From the NCBI RefSeq assembly GCF_000705555.1, contig NZ_JMQN01000011.1, forward strand, positions 1 through 64,000: a stretch of DNA of 64,000 nt. Reading direction: 5' to 3'. Below the pieces are notes generated by a model. The model saw only the letters and a program-made list of their open reading frames with translations, had not been told where the DNA came from and did no database searches. The position numbers and the translations under genes are program-made. The stretch is from Marinobacterium lacunae (GTDB lineage: Bacteria; Pseudomonadota; Gammaproteobacteria; Pseudomonadales; Balneatricaceae). Shown piece after piece: positions 62,985-64,000 of this stretch; within the stretch, counting starts at the first letter, position 1; the number at the start of each line of letters is the position of its first letter.

Positions 62985-63515
62985 TCACTCGCTCAGCAAA
63001 CGGGCGAATGTACCCCGGTAAAACAGCAGCGGATCACAGGGTTCGGAAGCGATGGCATCGACCCGCCCGACGATCAGCAGGTGATCGCCCAGCTCTTGCG
63101 TGAAGCTCACCGTGCACTCGAGATGGCCCTGAGCCCCCTTGAGCAGCGGTACGCCATGCGTATTGGTTTCAAACTCCACATCCTGAAACTTGTCCGGCAT
63201 CGGGCGGGCGAACTGCAACGCCAGCTCCTGGTGATGAGCACCGAGTATGTTGATCGCAAAGGGGTTGCCCTCTTTGAACAGCCCCACGTTGCTGGACTTC
63301 AGCGCCAGACTCCACAGCACCAGCGGCGGGTCCAGCGACAGGGATGAAAAGGAATTGGCGGTAATACCCACCGGCTTGCCGTCAAGGCCGGGGGCTGTCA
63401 CCACGGTGACACCGGTGGCAAAGAGGCCCAGGGTGTTACGCAGCTCGCGCGGGTCTATCTCGTTGGTCGGCGTGAAGGTATCACGCTCGGCCACAGCCAG
63501 GTTTGAAGTCGTCAT
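62985..63515 (-). CDS. styB: Flavin reductase, StyB-type monooxygenase component
   Basis: The 176-residue flavin reductase domain protein shows LRNTLGLFATGVTVVTA, GITANSFSSLSLDPPLVLWSL, SSNVGLFKEGNPFAINIL and the C-terminal DPLLFYRGTFARL. It supplies reduced FAD to the oxygenase encoded just upstream; its ATG is one base after the oxygenase stop. StyB-type components use NADH. The pairing with a StyA-like oxygenase gives the specific call; the reductase alone would fit many two-component oxygenases. Confidence 0.88.
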   Translation of the reverse strand: MTTSNLAVAERDTFTPTNEIDPRELRNTLGLFATGVTVVTAPGLDGKPVGITANSFSSLSLDPPLVLWSLALKSSNVGLFKEGNPFAINILGAHHQELALQFARPMPDKFQDVEFETNTHGVPLLKGAQGHLECTVSFTQELGDHLLIVGRVDAIASEPCDPLLFYRGTFARLLSE

Positions 63516-63516
63516 A

Positions 63517-64000
63517 TCAGGCTCCTGATGCTATATGGGTCTGAACCACGTCCTGAGTGGCAGCGGCATCCTTCCACCAGGGCATGAATTGGGTCGGATC
63601 GTTGAAGCCGTTGGCGATACGCGCCGCCAGAGACGGTGATTGTTGGGCGGCGCCGAGCAACTCAAGGGTGTGCGGCTGTGGCGGGACCAGCAGGCTGTTG
63701 GTCCAATCCACCACACCATTGGCATATGACCAGTAAGCCTCGAAGGTGGCATTCATCCACTCGTCATCGAACGGCTGATCGCCCCGCGCCTGAATGGCAT
63801 CGAGGTAGATCCGGCTGCATTTGGAGGCGTTGTTGGAGCCCTGACCGGTGATCGGGTCGTTGACCACCAGCGCATCGGCAATCCCCATGATCTTGCGACC
63901 GGAGGGCAGCGTTGCAATCGGCTTGCGCACTGTCGGCGGGAAACGGCCGGCGATGATGCCGTTGTCGTCGGTCAGCTCGATACCGCGACAGCGCTCCACT
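63517..64000 (-). CDS. styA: Styrene/indole monooxygenase oxygenase subunit (StyA-like), C-terminal part
   Basis: The last 160 or so residues of a FAD-dependent oxygenase are visible; the gene continues beyond the right edge. ERCRGIELTDDNGIIAG, the VRKPIATLPSGRKIMGIADA stretch and VNDPITGQGSNNASKCSR correspond to the C-terminal FAD-binding region of StyA (GD..DP..GQGAN). StyA with StyB epoxidises styrene or oxidises indole. The substrate range cannot be inferred from this fragment. It is the most upstream visible gene of the operon. Confidence 0.82.
   Translation of the reverse strand, partial: VERCRGIELTDDNGIIAGRFPPTVRKPIATLPSGRKIMGIADALVVNDPITGQGSNNASKCSRIYLDAIQARGDQPFDDEWMNATFEAYWSYANGVVDWTNSLLVPPQPHTLELLGAAQQSPSLAARIANGFNDPTQFMPWWKDAAATQDVVQTHIASGA

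Overview
The window is a chromosomal segment of a gammaproteobacterium, most likely a marine member of the Oceanospirillales (Marinobacterium or Neptunomonas-like). This placement is an inference from the gene set: a Vibrio cholerae-type T6SS, a TRAP-type sugar-acid transporter, PhaB, exonuclease I, a DUF349 protein and a styrene/indole monooxygenase with hydrocarbon-type envelope proteins. No rRNA, tRNA, CRISPR array, transposase or integrase was seen. Genes are densely packed. The longest intergenic stretches are about 180 to 245 bases (27491-27670, 31774-32013, 42717-42915, 54547-54788, 59834-60062, 61809-62029, 23995-24226), and most of them carry readable control elements.

Region 1 (1-24.1 kb, all minus strand) is a complete type VI secretion system in the order of the V. 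cholerae large cluster: tssB, tssC, tssE, tssF, tssG, tagH (FHA), tssJ, tssK, tssL, clpV, vasH, vasI, tssA (VasJ type), tssM and vasL. These are followed by hcp, vgrG, a DUF4123 adaptor and the first 23 codons of a further gene, probably a cargo effector, cut by the left edge. All 13 core Tss proteins are present. A consensus sigma-54 promoter with three upstream dyads in front of hcp marks hcp-vgrG-adaptor-effector as a separate unit, probably controlled by the VasH protein encoded in the same cluster.

Region 2 (24.2-32.7 kb) holds a lone SAM methyltransferase and then an L-rhamnonate catabolic locus. A three-gene TRAP transporter (dctP, dctQ, dctM) imports the acid. RhmD dehydrates it, an RhmA-type aldolase splits the product to pyruvate and lactaldehyde, and an AldA-type dehydrogenase oxidises the lactaldehyde. 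A divergent FadR-type regulator is the likely control gene.

Region 3 (32.8-47.9 kb) is mostly housekeeping: group II truncated haemoglobin, Tim44-like membrane protein, EamA permease, a tandem-RCK potassium-channel-like protein with a small membrane partner, an M16 peptidase, a secreted protein with an internal 29-residue repeat, exonuclease I, YchJ, a HEAT/DUF349 protein, PhaB and a MATE exporter.

Region 4 (48-64 kb) looks dedicated to hydrophobic or aromatic compounds. A four-gene envelope operon (YCF48 propeller lipoprotein, RND permease, DUF1302 barrel, DUF1329) lies behind a sigma-54 promoter with a DmpR/XylR-like upstream site. Next comes a cytochrome operon (b561, DUF1924, dihaem c, PepSY, response regulator, kinase) whose first ribosome binding site sits in a perfect hairpin. 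It is followed by a XylS/BenR-type regulator, a chemoreceptor with XylS-like half-sites in its leader, an SphA-type outer membrane protein, and a two-component flavin monooxygenase (StyB complete, StyA cut by the right edge).
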